Source of the DNA: DIGJ01 sp041739345
GTDB taxonomy: Bacteria; Bacillota; Clostridia; Lachnospirales; Lachnospiraceae
Assembly (NCBI GenBank): GCA_041739345.1
Contig: JBGSNZ010000004.1
Span: forward strand, 62,001 to 126,000
Length of the DNA stretch: 64,000 bases
Reading direction: 5' to 3'
Under the pieces are notes generated by a model. That model was not told the DNA's origin. It ran no database searches and worked only from the letters and a program-made list of their open reading frames with translations. Below, piece by piece: positions 63,969-64,000 of this stretch (its first letter is position 1; each line of letters begins with the position of its first letter). A program made the position numbers and the translations under genes.

Positions 63969-64000
63969 ATGACACCTCTATTTTTAAATATCTCTATACT

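Overview
The window is AT-rich and gene-dense, and it reads as the chromosome of an anaerobic, spore-forming, flagellated Firmicute of the Lachnospiraceae type, close in flavour to plant-polysaccharide degraders such as Lachnoclostridium (Clostridium) phytofermentans. That placement is inferred from gene content: spore proteins (CotF-like coat protein, BofA), a secreted GH3 glycosidase carrying carbohydrate-binding modules, class III fructose-1,6-bisphosphatase, ATP-type PEP carboxykinase, strong GGAGG ribosome binding sites and occasional TTG/GTG starts. No tRNA, rRNA, intact insertion sequence, prophage or CRISPR array was seen.

Layout. 1-9.4 kb: nucleoside phosphorylase (5' cut by the window edge) with an amidohydrolase, glucose-6-phosphate isomerase, a membrane protein, a TSCPD protein, MurG, a HIT protein, a soluble histidine kinase and a stand-alone PTS IIC-type membrane protein. 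9.5-20.7 kb: MerR regulator, rhomboid protease, flavodoxin-SCP2 fusion, CotF-like coat protein, AIM24-like protein, secreted transglutaminase, an XRE/DUF3169 pair with twin operators, a DUF885 lipoprotein, PEP carboxykinase behind a sigma-A promoter and cre-like site, and an HD-GYP protein. 20.7-25 kb: a secreted GH3 enzyme flanked by two stretches of decayed gene fragments. 25-32.5 kb: glgP and malQ (glucan breakdown), divergent from fbp and a cation diffusion facilitator. 32.5-41.5 kb: a tightly spaced minus-strand run of dtd, corA, a giant flagellar-type protein, flagellin, fliS, a LacI regulator and a drug exporter. 42-46.3 kb: a lipase-like hydrolase and a heavy-metal resistance pair (ArsR plus P-type ATPase). 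46.4-59.4 kb: an S1-domain protein, a small alarmone synthetase and a complete Tad/Flp-type pilus locus, followed by bofA and yaaL. 59.7-64 kb: a copper homeostasis operon (copA-csoR-copZ) and murA.

The most unusual signal is a family of five large hairpin elements (about 2136-2375, 6108-6350, 9405-9550, 12053-12147 and 32297-32547). Each fills the gap between two convergent genes. Three full copies share conserved ends (CAATTT/CAAATTGGGATA) and a conserved core (AAGCCATA-gCAAtgAAA-stem-GTGATTnGGCAC). Between ends and core sit 25-40 bp arms whose sequence is unrelated from copy to copy yet pairs perfectly or almost perfectly within each copy. One copy has arms but no core and one has core but no arms, so the element looks modular. 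It may act as a bidirectional terminator or as a structured RNA, with arm pairing maintained by selection or by arm-to-arm conversion.

Other points: tadB and tadV each have a good Shine-Dalgarno plus ATG one base out of frame with the gene body; a 58-residue Flp pilin sits in a short gap; the Zn/Cd-type ATPase and the copper operon have clear palindromic operators; and a flagellin/FliS pair is embedded in an apparent operon with a LacI repressor and an exporter.
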